NCBI GenBank assembly: GCA_024363285.1
Contig: AP024710.1
Location: forward strand, 992,001-1,056,000
Reading direction: 5' to 3'
Source of the DNA: Leptolinea sp. HRD-7
GTDB taxonomy: Bacteria > Chloroflexota > Anaerolineae > Anaerolineales > Anaerolineaceae
Length of the DNA: 64,000 nt
Shown here: positions 20,642 to 29,243 of the stretch, one piece after another
How positions within the stretch are numbered: position 1 is the stretch's first letter
Layout: each line of letters begins with the position of its first letter
Made by a program: the position numbers and the translations under genes
Notes under the pieces: generated by a model
Seen by the model: the letters and a program-made list of their open reading frames with translations, nothing else
What the model was told of the DNA's origin: nothing
The model's database searches: none

Positions 20642-22147
20642 TTACTCTTCAGTGACAGACCGCAGATGCGGAAACAAAATGACCTCGCGAATGGTCTTTT
20701 TATCCGCCAGCAACATGGTGAGGCGGTCAATGCCCATGCCGAAACCTCCGCAGGGCGGCATACCGTAAGACATGGCGTTGAGGTAATCTTCGTCCATGGG
20801 GTGGCGTTCTTCATCTTCCGCGCCGTACTCGCGGCCCATCTCAAGGAAGCGGGCTTCCTGTTCCATAGGCTCGTTCAATTCGGTGAAGGCATTGCACAGT
20901 TCCATACCACCAACAAACCCTTCAAAGCGTTCCACTGTGGACGGATCACCGGGTTTGTTCTTGGCCAGTGGGGAAATATCTCGCGGGTAATCGTATAAAA
21001 AGGTCGGTTGGATGAAATTACACTCCAGATAATCACCGATCAACTGGTCGATCAACTTACCGCGCGGCATACCAGGTTTGACTTTGATTCCCTTGGCCAC
21101 CATGGCCGCTTCGAGGCTTTCTTCGGTGGGATGGGCGGAAATATCGATACCTGCGGCATCGATCAGCCCCTGGCGCAGTTCAACACGTTTCCAGGGCGGG
21201 TTGAAGTCAAGTTCTTTGCCGTCAAATGTGACTTTACGGGTACCAAGAACTTTGTCACAGATGTAGGCGATCATATTCTCGGTGAGTTCCATCACCTTTA
21301 AATAGTCGGCGTATGCCCAGTAGAATTCGATTTGTGTGAATTCCGGGTTATGTTTAAATGAAACACCTTCATTGCGGAAGTCGCGTCCGATCTCATACAC
21401 CCGGTCGAGCATACCCACGAGCAGGCGTTTCAGGTACAGTTCAAAAGAAATCCGAAGGTAAAGGTCCTGCTTGAGTTGGTTATGGTGGGTGACAAAGGGT
21501 TTTGCCGCGGCTCCGCCATAAATAGGTTGAAGGATCGGGGTTTCCACTTCGAGAAAACCCTTTTCATCTAAGAATTCCCGCATGGCACGCACGATTCCCG
21601 CGCGGGTCTGGAATACCTTGCGCACATCCGGGTTGACGGCAAGGTCAGCATACCGCTGGCGGTAGCGGGTTTCCGGGTCAGAAAGGGTGGCATGACGCAC
21701 AATTTCGCCATCCACAACCTCATCTTTCGCAGCCGGAAGCGGGGTGATGGCTTTAGCGAGCATTTTAAAGTCCGTCACTTCAACGGTGATCTCGCCGGTC
21801 CGGGTGCGGAAGAGCTTGCCGGTAGCCTGGATAAAATCACCCAGGTCAAATTCATCAAGAAACATCTTCATGCTCTCTTCACCCAGGGTATTTACCCGGA
21901 AAAAGAGCTGAATGCGGCCGAAACCATCTTCGATATGCGCGAAAATGATCTTTCCCATCGGGCGGGTGGCACGGATGCGGCCGCCAAGGGTAAAAATGTG
22001 CTCTACGGTTTCATCCGCGGTAAAAGCGGTAATTGCTTCCTTGATGTTGGCGGTAACATTCGTGCGGGTGGGGTACGGGTCACGTCCGTTTTCTCGCATG
22101 CGAAGAGCTTTTTCAAGTCGTACTCTTTCCAGTTCATTCAATTCCAT
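20642..22147 (-). CDS. lysS: Lysyl-tRNA synthetase, class II
   Basis: 501 aa, standard for bacterial LysRS-II. Charges tRNA-Lys using ATP. N-terminal OB-fold anticodon-binding domain (about 50-140, GRIRATRPMGK), then the class II core with motif 2 (YEIGRDFRNEG, about 252-262, followed by HNPEFTQIE) and motif 3 (GFGMGIDRLTMLL, near 467). The start at 22147 follows GAGAGGT. It lies downstream of greA on the same strand, the common greA-lysS order, but a strong terminator separates the two, so lysS expression must rely partly on read-through or its own promoter. Confidence 0.97.
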   Translation of the reverse strand: MELNELERVRLEKALRMRENGRDPYPTRTNVTANIKEAITAFTADETVEHIFTLGGRIRATRPMGKIIFAHIEDGFGRIQLFFRVNTLGEESMKMFLDEFDLGDFIQATGKLFRTRTGEITVEVTDFKMLAKAITPLPAAKDEVVDGEIVRHATLSDPETRYRQRYADLAVNPDVRKVFQTRAGIVRAMREFLDEKGFLEVETPILQPIYGGAAAKPFVTHHNQLKQDLYLRISFELYLKRLLVGMLDRVYEIGRDFRNEGVSFKHNPEFTQIEFYWAYADYLKVMELTENMIAYICDKVLGTRKVTFDGKELDFNPPWKRVELRQGLIDAAGIDISAHPTEESLEAAMVAKGIKVKPGMPRGKLIDQLIGDYLECNFIQPTFLYDYPRDISPLAKNKPGDPSTVERFEGFVGGMELCNAFTELNEPMEQEARFLEMGREYGAEDEERHPMDEDYLNAMSYGMPPCGGFGMGIDRLTMLLADKKTIREVILFPHLRSVTEE

Positions 22148-22162
22148 TTGGTATTACCTCTC

Positions 22163-22205
22163 AGACATAAAAAAACCCGCCCCTGATAACGCGGGCGGGG
22201 TTTTA
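22163..22205 (-). terminator. Rho-independent terminator between greA and lysS
   Basis: GC-rich stem (about 11 bp, CCCGCCC with GGGCGGG plus A-T pairs, one bulged G) followed on the minus strand by seven T. It lies 15-55 bases before the lysS ATG. Confidence 0.85.
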
Positions 22206-22218
22206 TTTTCCCCGTGGA

Positions 22219-22683
22219 TTACTCCACCTTAATAATGGCAACCGTAAAAGCTCCATCCGGAGCTTCAACAGAAACAGTTTCGCCCGCTTTTCGGTTGATT
22301 AATGCTTTTCCCAACGGCGATTCGTTGGAAATCTTCCCATGGGCCGGGTCAGATTCGGCAGCGCCTACGATGGTATAAACCTCGGCCGGGCCGCCTTCTT
22401 CCTGAATGGTGACCGTTGTCCCAACCTGAATGGAATCTGCCGCCACGGCATCTTCATCAATTACGCGAGCTGTGGCCAGAAGCACGTCAAGGTCTTTGAT
22501 TCGGCCTTCCACAAAGGCTTGTTCATTCTTGGCGGCTTCGTATTCGGCGTTTTCAATTAATTCACCGCCTTCCATAGCTTCATGTAAGCGGTTCGCTATT
22601 TCCTGCCGTTTGACTGTACGGAGGAAGTCAAGCTCTTCCTGAAGTTTCTGATAACCTTCACGGGTCAGGAATGAGGTTGGCAT
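22219..22683 (-). CDS. greA: Transcription elongation factor GreA
   Basis: 154 aa, usual length. Rescues backtracked RNA polymerase by stimulating cleavage of the 3' end of the transcript. N-terminal antiparallel coiled coil (about 5-75) with the acidic tip region (GGELIENAEYEAAKNEQ, residues about 39-55), C-terminal FKBP-like domain with the typical SPLGKALINRKAGE stretch. ATG at 22683 has AAGGAAGG upstream. First gene of the greA-lysS pair, with its own promoter near 22827-22855 and a hairpin in the leader. Confidence 0.97.
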   Translation of the reverse strand: MPTSFLTREGYQKLQEELDFLRTVKRQEIANRLHEAMEGGELIENAEYEAAKNEQAFVEGRIKDLDVLLATARVIDEDAVAADSIQVGTTVTIQEEGGPAEVYTIVGAAESDPAHGKISNESPLGKALINRKAGETVSVEAPDGAFTVAIIKVE

Positions 22684-22765
22684 TTTACCTTCCTTGCATC
22701 ATGATGTGGTTTGTTGCCCGGGAATTTCCCCTGAAGTACTGAAGTATCAACTACGCATTAATGCG

Positions 22766-22791
22766 AAAAATCCCTCCGGGTGGAGCGATTT
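22766..22791 (-). terminator. Hairpin with U-run after the GNAT gene, in the greA leader
   Basis: On the minus strand AATCGCTCC pairs with GGAGGGATT across an ACCC loop (one G-G mismatch), followed by T residues. It can end the GNAT transcript; because the predicted greA promoter lies upstream of it, it may also act as an attenuator for greA. A perfect CGCATTAATGCG palindrome (22754-22765) follows directly. Confidence 0.5.
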
Positions 22792-22826
22792 CGTCTAAAA
22801 AGACATAGTAATGTCAACTGGTAAAA

Positions 22827-22855
22827 ATAATACCATTAATTAAAGTGCTTTGCAA
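22827..22855 (-). promoter_or_regulatory. Predicted greA promoter
   Basis: Minus strand TTGCAA (22850-22855), 17-base spacer, TATTAT (22827-22832). Gives a leader of about 135 nt before greA. Confidence 0.5.
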
Positions 22856-22877
22856 CAACCAACTGGTAATAAGCAGG

Positions 22878-23411
22878 TCAATTCAAATTACGGGTCATTA
22901 CCAGCAGGTTGTGTATCTTCAATCCATGCCGCCGTCCGTGAATAATTTCAATTTGCTGAAATCCCATTTTTTGCCAGAAAGCATAACCCGCTGTGTTTTC
23001 TTCCAGCACAGCCAATTGGATCTGATGAACACCGATGGCGGATAGGTTCTTGACAAGATAATCCACAATCATCCGGCCAAGTCCTTTACCTCTCATGGAA
23101 GGTGAAATCAATAGCAAACCGATCCACCAGGAATTTTTATCTTTATACCCGCGCATCAAATCCAGAAGAGCAACAATCTGGGATTTTTTCTCTATGGCAA
23201 ATGTGAATTTATCATCCAATGTTTTTCCGGGTGGAAGGTCAAACAGGAACGCGTTGGCATCTCCCGGCTGAACAAATCGCCCGGATTCTATAAACTGGTA
23301 ATCTTCGCATTCCACCAGGAATTCCTGTATACGGTCCTCATCAACCGGTGTTAATGGCACAATCTGATATCCGGGAATGGCGCCGTGAAAAACATCTACG
23401 AATAATGTCAT
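22878..23411 (-). CDS. GNAT-family N-acetyltransferase
   Basis: 177 aa. The acetyl-CoA-binding motif A is visible at about 105-125 (LLISPSMRGKGLGRMIVDYL, with the R-G-K-G-L-G pyrophosphate loop), followed by AVLEENTAGYAFWQKMGF, the usual motif B. The substrate cannot be told from sequence. Its start is divergent from the methyltransferase at 23492 with 80 bp between them, so the two probably share a control region. Confidence 0.85.
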   Translation of the reverse strand: MTLFVDVFHGAIPGYQIVPLTPVDEDRIQEFLVECEDYQFIESGRFVQPGDANAFLFDLPPGKTLDDKFTFAIEKKSQIVALLDLMRGYKDKNSWWIGLLLISPSMRGKGLGRMIVDYLVKNLSAIGVHQIQLAVLEENTAGYAFWQKMGFQQIEIIHGRRHGLKIHNLLVMTRNLN

Positions 23412-23491
23412 GTCTAAATTTTATACGGTTTGATGAAATGGAATGCCAAAAATGTGATAATTGGTTAATCATTTTCGAAAACTGGAGAGAA

Positions 23492-24283
23492 ATGTACGAT
23501 ACGTTCAGTGAGGAATACGATCATTTTGTAAACTGGCCGGGAAGATTGGCATATGAGATGCCATTCCTTTTAGACCAGATTAATTCAGTCGTAGATCGGC
23601 CGGTTGGAACAACACGTATTCTTGACACAGCAACAAGCACAGGCATGCATGCCATCGCGCTGGCTCAAAAAGGATTTGTAGTCACCGGGACGGACATTAG
23701 CGAAGGAATGATTAACATCGCGAAGAAAAACGCGGCCGCTGCCGGTGTGGATGTCTTTTTTACCAGAGCGGCTTTTGGAGAAATCACCCACCGGGTTAAA
23801 CTTGTTCCTACCGGCAGAGGGCTCCCCTTTGACGTGGTTCTTTGTCTGGGTAATTCTTTGCCCCATGTTGAAGGAAAAGCCGAATTAGAGGATGCTTTGA
23901 ACGACTTTTACGCCTGTCTTCATCCGGGAGGTTTACTAATTCTTCAAAACCGAAATTTTGATCGCGTTTTGGCCGAAAAAGAACGCTGGATGGAGCCTCA
24001 ATCATATTCGGACGCCCATGGCGAAAAAATTTATCTGCGATTCTATGATTTTCTTATGGATGGCCATATCCAGTTTAATATTCTTACCCTGAAACGCCTT
24101 CCAGAGGGTCAATGGAAACAATCGGTTATGGAGACCCGGCTTTTTCCAATCACCCACGAATTACTTATTCAAAGCCTGGAAAACACAGGATTCTGCCGAA
24201 TTCAGTTGCACGGGGCGCTTTCTGACACACCCTTTGACGTTAATTCCAGTGGAAATCTAGTGGTTACTGCCATAAGAAAATAA
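23492..24283 (+). CDS. SAM-dependent class I methyltransferase
   Basis: 263 aa from the ATG at 23492 (GGAGAGAA upstream; open frame upstream has no coding look and overlaps the divergent GNAT). Begins MYDTFSEEYDHFVNWPGR, the normal N-terminus of this group. Motif I (ILDTATSTGMHAIALA, about 43-58) binds SAM, followed by the acidic end of beta-2 (GTDISEGMI) and motif IV (PFDVVLCLGNSLPH). Motif I has Ala-Thr-Ser-Thr-Gly where most have a GxGxG run. Substrate unknown. Monocistronic. Confidence 0.85.
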   Translation: MYDTFSEEYDHFVNWPGRLAYEMPFLLDQINSVVDRPVGTTRILDTATSTGMHAIALAQKGFVVTGTDISEGMINIAKKNAAAAGVDVFFTRAAFGEITHRVKLVPTGRGLPFDVVLCLGNSLPHVEGKAELEDALNDFYACLHPGGLLILQNRNFDRVLAEKERWMEPQSYSDAHGEKIYLRFYDFLMDGHIQFNILTLKRLPEGQWKQSVMETRLFPITHELLIQSLENTGFCRIQLHGALSDTPFDVNSSGNLVVTAIRK

Positions 24284-24325
24284 TCCAGGGCCGTCCGTTT
24301 GAATATTTTTTCCGTTTCTCTTCCT

Positions 24326-26689
24326 TTATTTCAATTTAAACCGTGAGACCATCGACATCAGTTGCTCTGCCGTTTCCGCCAGGCGTTTCGCTGACCCTGT
24401 CACATCTTCCACCTGCGCGCTCATCTCTTCCGTCGACGCGCTCACTTCCTCGATCGCCGCACTGTTCTCTTCACTTACACTCGCGATGTTCTCTATCGCC
24501 CGCGTCACTTCATCGGAATCCATCTTCATCTCATCCGACGCCGTTGAATTCACTTCCGCTATCTTCGCCACTTCATCCACCGATCTCACCAGCTCTTCCG
24601 AGAATTTGTTCATCCTCAGCGCCGCTTCCGTCGCCTCATTCGCCTGCTTCCTCACCGCTTCCGCCGCCTTCAGAATGTTCCCCAACGCCTTCCCCGATTC
24701 GTTCGCCAGCTCCACTCCCCCCTCTACCTCTGTCGCTCCCTCGTTCATCGCCTTCACCGCTTCGTTCACCGTTTCCTGTATCCCCTTGATCAACTGGCCT
24801 ATCTCTTTTGTCGCCACGCTTGACCTCTCCGCCAGTTTCCTTACTTCATCCGCCACCACCGCGAACCCCTTCCCGTGTTCTCCCGCTCGCGCCGCTTCAA
24901 TTGCCGCGTTCAATGCCAGCAGGTTCGTTTGTGACGCGATGTCATCTATCGTCTCCACGATCGCTCCGATCTGTTTCGACCGCTTCCCCATCTCTTGCAC
25001 TTTCTCCGCCGATACCCCCACCTTTACCTGGATCCGGTTCATCCCCTCTATCGTCGATTCCACTATCCCTGTTCCGCTCTTCGCCGCTTCGGTTGCCTGG
25101 TTTGACCCCTCCGTCACCGCTCGCGCGTTCCCTTCTACCTGCTGGATCGCTTCACTCAATGACGCGGTCAGTTCCGCCGCTTTCGCCGCCGCTATCCCCT
25201 GTTCTTTCGCTCCCCGCTCCACTTTCCTCATCGCTTCGGCCATCTTCTCCACCAGCTCTGACGTCCGTGTTGAATACTCCGCCTGCTGCGTTGTCCCCAC
25301 CGCCACCTGCTGTACCGTCATGCTGATCTGTTGTGTCGCCCCTGATGCCTGTGTGGCCGATTCAGCCAGGTGTCCTGAAGCCATATTTAGATTCGTTGCG
25401 CTGGTAGATACCAGCGAAATCGTCTCTTTGAGAGAATCCGCCATACTTTTTAATGAATTACCCAACAGATCTTTTTCCGAACGGGGTTGGATTTCAACGG
25501 TCAGGTCGCCATTGGCTATTGATACAGCGGAAGCGGCGATATCTTTCATGTATCCGATCATCTTTTGGAAAGATGCTGAAAGAATTCCAATTTCATCATT
25601 GCTTTCAACCGTGATGTCCTGATCAATATCGCCATCAGCGATCATATTGGCCGCGTACTGAATTTTGTTGATCGGTCGGACGATCCTTCTTGGTAATACA
25701 GTTCCTAAAACCCCGCCAATTAAAATACAGACAAACACGCTCACCAGATTATTCACAGTGGATCGTTCCGTAATTTGACTGGATTTCTCTTTACTGGCTT
25801 CTGTAGCCGCCCAACCGGCTTTTTCAGTCAAACGCGCCGTCTCCTGAACTTTTGTACCCAAAGTGGTCATTTGATTTATAGAAGCTGTAAGCTCATCACT
25901 TTTTATATTCCAATCATTGGCAGCTTTGGCGTAATCTTCTATTGCTTTACGCATTTCTCTGATACGATCCAGGTCTGTCTCATTTTGCGTAACACGTTTT
26001 AATTCATTTAGAGATATGAGCAATTCATCCAGGCCTTTGACAACATTGGTCCAATTCTCTTCCTTTTGATACAACATATGTTTGAATTGATTTGATTGGA
26101 CCATACTGGTCTTGTTCAAGATATCAATCAGAATCGGGATAGAGAACTTGGCATTAATATCATCTTTGTTGGCATAATCTTTGAAGTATAGATTAGTGAG
26201 TGAAACAACTTTTTCTCCGCTCTCTTCCATTACTGTAGTGAGAGCATTCATTTCATCCATTTTCTGAATTGACTCAGTAAAAAGGGTCTTATATTCTATG
26301 GTTACTTTGCGTACAACATTGGTTTTTGTCAGAAGTTCTTGATCATTAAATTTGTCAGCCACACCATCCAACGTTTCAAGTGTCGTAATGATCTCTTCCA
26401 GATCCTTTTCAACTGCCTGCCTTGATGAGGCCATATCCATTCTGGAATCGGACATAGCCAGGATTACATTTTGCTGGTCAAGAATAGTTCGCGAGGTAAC
26501 CTGATCTAATAGAGCAAGGTTTGTCAACGTAGGAACCCGCTGGTTAACAATTTCATGGATCATTAAAGTCATCTGGCTCATGTTGAAAAATGACTGACTG
26601 CCCAGTAGCAGGGATATCAGTAATATGGGTATCGCTGTAGCCAGTAATAATTTAGTTGTGATCTTCAAATTTCGGAAATAATTGAACAT
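24326..26689 (-). CDS. Methyl-accepting chemotaxis protein with four-helix-bundle-type sensor
   Basis: 787 aa from the ATG at 26689 (TATGGAGATGGT upstream); an in-frame TTG-type extension to 26797 adds no plausible domain. Layout: TM1 (about 10-32), all-alpha extracellular sensor (about 35-320), TM2 (about 330-352), HAMP and a second HAMP-like unit (about 352-460), signalling domain (about 460-787) with the conserved tip [20 protein letters not shown]. The last third closely matches the other receptor (18213-20537), but its DNA is unusual: from about 24360 to 25375 Ala is almost always GCG and the coding strand is purine-rich, with a sharp change near 25378. This suggests a mosaic gene. Confidence 0.92.
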   Translation of the reverse strand: MFNYFRNLKITTKLLLATAIPILLISLLLGSQSFFNMSQMTLMIHEIVNQRVPTLTNLALLDQVTSRTILDQQNVILAMSDSRMDMASSRQAVEKDLEEIITTLETLDGVADKFNDQELLTKTNVVRKVTIEYKTLFTESIQKMDEMNALTTVMEESGEKVVSLTNLYFKDYANKDDINAKFSIPILIDILNKTSMVQSNQFKHMLYQKEENWTNVVKGLDELLISLNELKRVTQNETDLDRIREMRKAIEDYAKAANDWNIKSDELTASINQMTTLGTKVQETARLTEKAGWAATEASKEKSSQITERSTVNNLVSVFVCILIGGVLGTVLPRRIVRPINKIQYAANMIADGDIDQDITVESNDEIGILSASFQKMIGYMKDIAASAVSIANGDLTVEIQPRSEKDLLGNSLKSMADSLKETISLVSTSATNLNMASGHLAESATQASGATQQISMTVQQVAVGTTQQAEYSTRTSELVEKMAEAMRKVERGAKEQGIAAAKAAELTASLSEAIQQVEGNARAVTEGSNQATEAAKSGTGIVESTIEGMNRIQVKVGVSAEKVQEMGKRSKQIGAIVETIDDIASQTNLLALNAAIEAARAGEHGKGFAVVADEVRKLAERSSVATKEIGQLIKGIQETVNEAVKAMNEGATEVEGGVELANESGKALGNILKAAEAVRKQANEATEAALRMNKFSEELVRSVDEVAKIAEVNSTASDEMKMDSDEVTRAIENIASVSEENSAAIEEVSASTEEMSAQVEDVTGSAKRLAETAEQLMSMVSRFKLK

Positions 26690-26924
26690 ACCATCTCCAT
26701 AACAATAAGATTTTTTCTCGCTCAGGGCTGAGTAGCAAAAAATATCCGGATGCGTGATGGTAGTGGTGTTATGCCGGATAAATGAGAAAGGGAGCAAAAT
26801 ATTTCATCTGTATTGATTATTACCAACTGGCAGTAAATTGTCAGTAAAAAATACTAAAAACAGTGTTAACTCTCCGAATTTTTAAAAGAATTATTCAATT
26901 CTTTGATAAATGATCCAATGACTC
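26690..26924. other. Divergent control region, chemotaxis receptor side
   Basis: Between the receptor (minus) and the GntR operon (plus). On the minus strand the leader holds a 7-bp hairpin (TATCCGG...CCGGATA, near 26740-26780). No confident promoter for the receptor. No gene seen. Confidence 0.4.
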
Positions 26925-26952
26925 TTGACAAAACACTGAAACAATATACAAT
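26925..26952 (+). promoter_or_regulatory. Strong sigma-70-type promoter of the gntR-SPFH-sdpI operon
   Basis: Consensus TTGACA (26925-26930), 16-base spacer and TACAAT (26947-26952). Transcription should begin near 26959. Confidence 0.75.
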
Positions 26953-26954
26953 AC

Positions 26955-26986
26955 TACATTGATACAATGATACAATATTGATATTT
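26955..26986 (+). promoter_or_regulatory. Likely GntR operator overlapping the transcription start
   Basis: Repeated and inverted ATTG/CAAT half-sites (ATTGATACAAT, then TGATACAATATTGATA) sit just after the -10 and up to the gntR ribosome site. The position is ideal for autorepression by the encoded regulator. Confidence 0.5.
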
Positions 26987-26997
26987 GGAGTAAGATA

Positions 26998-27438
26998 TTG
27001 AAAAAAGTATCCAGACATGTACAAGTGGAATTCGGATCTGACGAGCCGATCTATTTACAGATTGCGCGTCAAATCGAAGATCTGGTTGGGAATGGAGAAC
27101 TAAAAGAGGGGGACCAGCTTCCAACCGTACGCGAGATGGCAACTGAATTAAGCATTAATTTCAACACAGTAGCCCGGGCGTACCGGCTGTTAGATGAGTC
27201 CGGAATTATTTCCACTCAGCGAGGGCGGGGAACATATATATGGAAAAAACCTTCAGCGGAATCCCGTCATGTCTTAAAAGAAGCAGCGCTCGAAAACTTA
27301 CTGACTGACATGATTAATGAGATCAAACGGCGTGGGTATTCTCGAGAAGAAGTTTTAGAAGCCTTGACGAGAATACAAAATAGTTCGGCTGATGAAAATG
27401 AGAAAGAGGAGAAGAATGAAAACCAGCAGACAAAATAA
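26998..27438 (+). CDS. GntR-family regulator, YtrA subfamily
   Basis: 146 aa; TTG start at 26998 preceded by TTGGAGTAAG. N-terminal winged helix (about 8-80): PIYLQIARQIED, GDQLPTVREMATELSINFNTVARAYRLLDESG is the classical GntR DNA-binding pattern, then GRGTYIW ends the wing. Only about 60 residues follow, which is typical of YtrA-type regulators that lack a large effector domain. The last 23 bases overlap the next gene. It probably represses its own operon from the operator at 26955-26986; the inducing signal is unknown. Confidence 0.9.
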   Translation: MKKVSRHVQVEFGSDEPIYLQIARQIEDLVGNGELKEGDQLPTVREMATELSINFNTVARAYRLLDESGIISTQRGRGTYIWKKPSAESRHVLKEAALENLLTDMINEIKRRGYSREEVLEALTRIQNSSADENEKEEKNENQQTK

Positions 27439-28402
27439 TACGGAACAATCAAACCGGAATGAATTAAACACTTCCCCCGAAAAAAAGGAAAAAATTGACA
27501 ACCAGCGGATCAACAATGTGGCGGGTACTATTTTTGCTATCTTTTTGATTGCTGGCATTCTGGGTGCAATAATCATGGATTCCAACGGTGTCAACAATAT
27601 GATTACTGGAATCTATGTATGTGTGACCACACTTATCGGAACTCTCATTTTGTTCTCATTGAAAGTATCCAATCAATGGGAAAAAGCGGTAATCCTGCGG
27701 TTCGGTAAGTTTTACGGCCTGCGTGGACCCGGAGTGTTCTGGATCGTTCCTGTTATTGACAATGTGGTCAATTGGATTGACCAGCGAGTGATGGTCACAC
27801 CATTTGCGGCAGAAAAAACCCTGACAAAAGATACCGTTCCCGTGGATGTTGACGCTGTGTTGTTCTGGATGGTATGGGATGCCGAGAAAGCATCACTTGA
27901 AGTAGCTGATTACCGGGCAGCAATCGCGTGGGCGGCACAGACCGCATTGCGCGAGATCATCGGACAGATGGCTCTGGCAGATATTCTGGTTGGCCGATCA
28001 AAAATGGATTCAGACTTACAGCACATCATTGATGAACGGACAACACCCTGGGGCATATCGGTGCAATCCGTAGAAATTCGCGATGTGATCATTCCGCAGG
28101 ATTTGGAAGATTCTATGAGCCGCCAGGCACAGGCAGAACGGGAACGTCAGGCACGTGTGATCCTTGGCGAATCAGAAAAACAAATCGCAGCCAGTTTTGC
28201 TGAAGCATCAGAAGCTTACATCAACAACCCGACAGCGCTTCACCTGCGTGCCATGAATATGTTGTTTGAAGGTCTGAAAGAGAAGGGGGCACTGGTAATT
28301 GTGCCCAGCAGCGCGGTGGAATCGATGAATCTGGGTGGTATCAGTGGAATGGTGGCGTTATCACAATCCAATAGTGTGTCAGGGCAATCGAATACAAAAT
28401 AA
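27416..28402 (+). CDS. SPFH/band-7 membrane protein (stomatin-like)
   Basis: 328 aa from the ATG at 27416, which has GAGGAGAAGA in front and overlaps gntR by 23 bases (translational coupling); an ATG at 27392 is possible. Two N-terminal membrane segments (about 38-60 and 67-88) precede a band-7 domain (about 90-265: QWEKAVILRFGKFYGLRGPGVFWIVP, DQRVMV, KDTVPVDVDAVLFWMV), then a short coiled coil (QAQAERERQARVILGESEKQ). Such proteins form rings or rafts in the membrane and often scaffold proteases or stress responses. Here it is between a GntR regulator and an SdpI-like membrane protein. Confidence 0.88.
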   Translation: MKTSRQNNTEQSNRNELNTSPEKKEKIDNQRINNVAGTIFAIFLIAGILGAIIMDSNGVNNMITGIYVCVTTLIGTLILFSLKVSNQWEKAVILRFGKFYGLRGPGVFWIVPVIDNVVNWIDQRVMVTPFAAEKTLTKDTVPVDVDAVLFWMVWDAEKASLEVADYRAAIAWAAQTALREIIGQMALADILVGRSKMDSDLQHIIDERTTPWGISVQSVEIRDVIIPQDLEDSMSRQAQAERERQARVILGESEKQIAASFAEASEAYINNPTALHLRAMNMLFEGLKEKGALVIVPSSAVESMNLGGISGMVALSQSNSVSGQSNTK

Positions 28403-28427
28403 CAAAGAAGACAATACTAAGGAAAGA

Positions 28428-29069
28428 ATGAAGACACGAACTCTAATTACTATTATTTTGGTCGTCGGTGTTTTGATGATGGGAATTGGATACATGTTGA
28501 TTGGCAACACGGGAGAAACACTGGCTACACACTGGAATGCCGCAGGTGAGGCGGACGGATACGGAAGCGTCTTTATGGCAATGTATTTCCTTCCGCTATT
28601 GACCATGGCCATGTCGATTATGCTGGTGGTAATACCTAAACTGGATCCACTTAAAGCCAATGTCGAAAAATTCCGTCGGGAATATAACATCCTGATTGCC
28701 ACCTTTGCCACATTCATGTATTACATTCAAGGGCTTACCCTTGCATGGAATTTTGGAATAAAGTTTTCCATGACCGGTTTGATGTCCCCCGGTTTTGGAT
28801 TGTTATTTATCGTGACCGGAATAGTTCTCCGAAAAGCAAAACGAAACTATTTCATTGGTATTAGAACCCCCTGGACACTGTCCAATGATACGGTTTGGGA
28901 AAAGACACACGAGCTTGGCGGGTGGTTGTTTATTACGTCTGGAATCTTGACAACTCTCTGTGTTTTCATTCCGGGTGCTTCCATTTTTGTGCTTCTGGTC
29001 TCGGCTATAGGCGCATCTTTGATCACGATGGTTTACTCATTTCTGGAATTCAAGAAAATCGAGAAGTAG
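28428..29069 (+). CDS. SdpI/DUF1648-family membrane protein
   Basis: 213 aa from the ATG at 28428 (AAGGAAAGA upstream). Six hydrophobic segments. N-terminal DUF1648 signature (THWNAAGEADGYGS, about 35-48) and C-terminal SdpI signature (NYFIGIRTPWTLSNDTVWEKTHELGG, about 140-166). SdpI protects Bacillus from the SdpC toxin; most homologues elsewhere are uncharacterised. Third gene of the gntR operon. The role in membrane stress or toxin immunity is inference from family and context. Confidence 0.85.
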   Translation: MKTRTLITIILVVGVLMMGIGYMLIGNTGETLATHWNAAGEADGYGSVFMAMYFLPLLTMAMSIMLVVIPKLDPLKANVEKFRREYNILIATFATFMYYIQGLTLAWNFGIKFSMTGLMSPGFGLLFIVTGIVLRKAKRNYFIGIRTPWTLSNDTVWEKTHELGGWLFITSGILTTLCVFIPGASIFVLLVSAIGASLITMVYSFLEFKKIEK

Positions 29070-29105
29070 TCATCACCGCAATAAATATTTGCAATTCAAA
29101 TAACG

Positions 29106-29135
29106 AAAGCAATGTTTCACGTGAAACATTGCTTT
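29106..29135. promoter_or_regulatory. parS: parS site 1 within a 30-bp perfect palindrome
   Basis: Contains TGTTTCACGTGAAACA at 29113-29128, an exact match to the bacterial parS consensus bound by ParB/Spo0J. The flanks extend the symmetry to 30 bp and the trailing T-run could also make it a terminator for the sdpI operon. Confidence 0.9.
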
Positions 29136-29177
29136 TTAACCTCAAAATCTGACAGGCCTTCACAAAGGCCGGAGAAT

Positions 29178-29217
29178 AAAAAATCTTTATGTTTCACGTG
29201 AAACATAAAGATTTTTT
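29178..29217. promoter_or_regulatory. parS: parS site 2 within a 40-bp perfect palindrome
   Basis: A second exact TGTTTCACGTGAAACA at 29190-29205, 77 bp from the first centre to centre, inside a 40-bp uninterrupted palindrome ending in a T-run. It sits between convergent genes, so it may double as a bidirectional terminator. Confidence 0.9.
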
Positions 29218-29243
29218 TAACAGCGGGCTTCCTGTGGGCTGTT

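Noticed and set aside
24486-25622. 378-aa open frame on the plus strand
   Set aside because: It is the shadow of the chemotaxis receptor on the minus strand; Ser/Ala/Thr-biased composition follows from the GCG-rich codons opposite. No ribosome site or domain.
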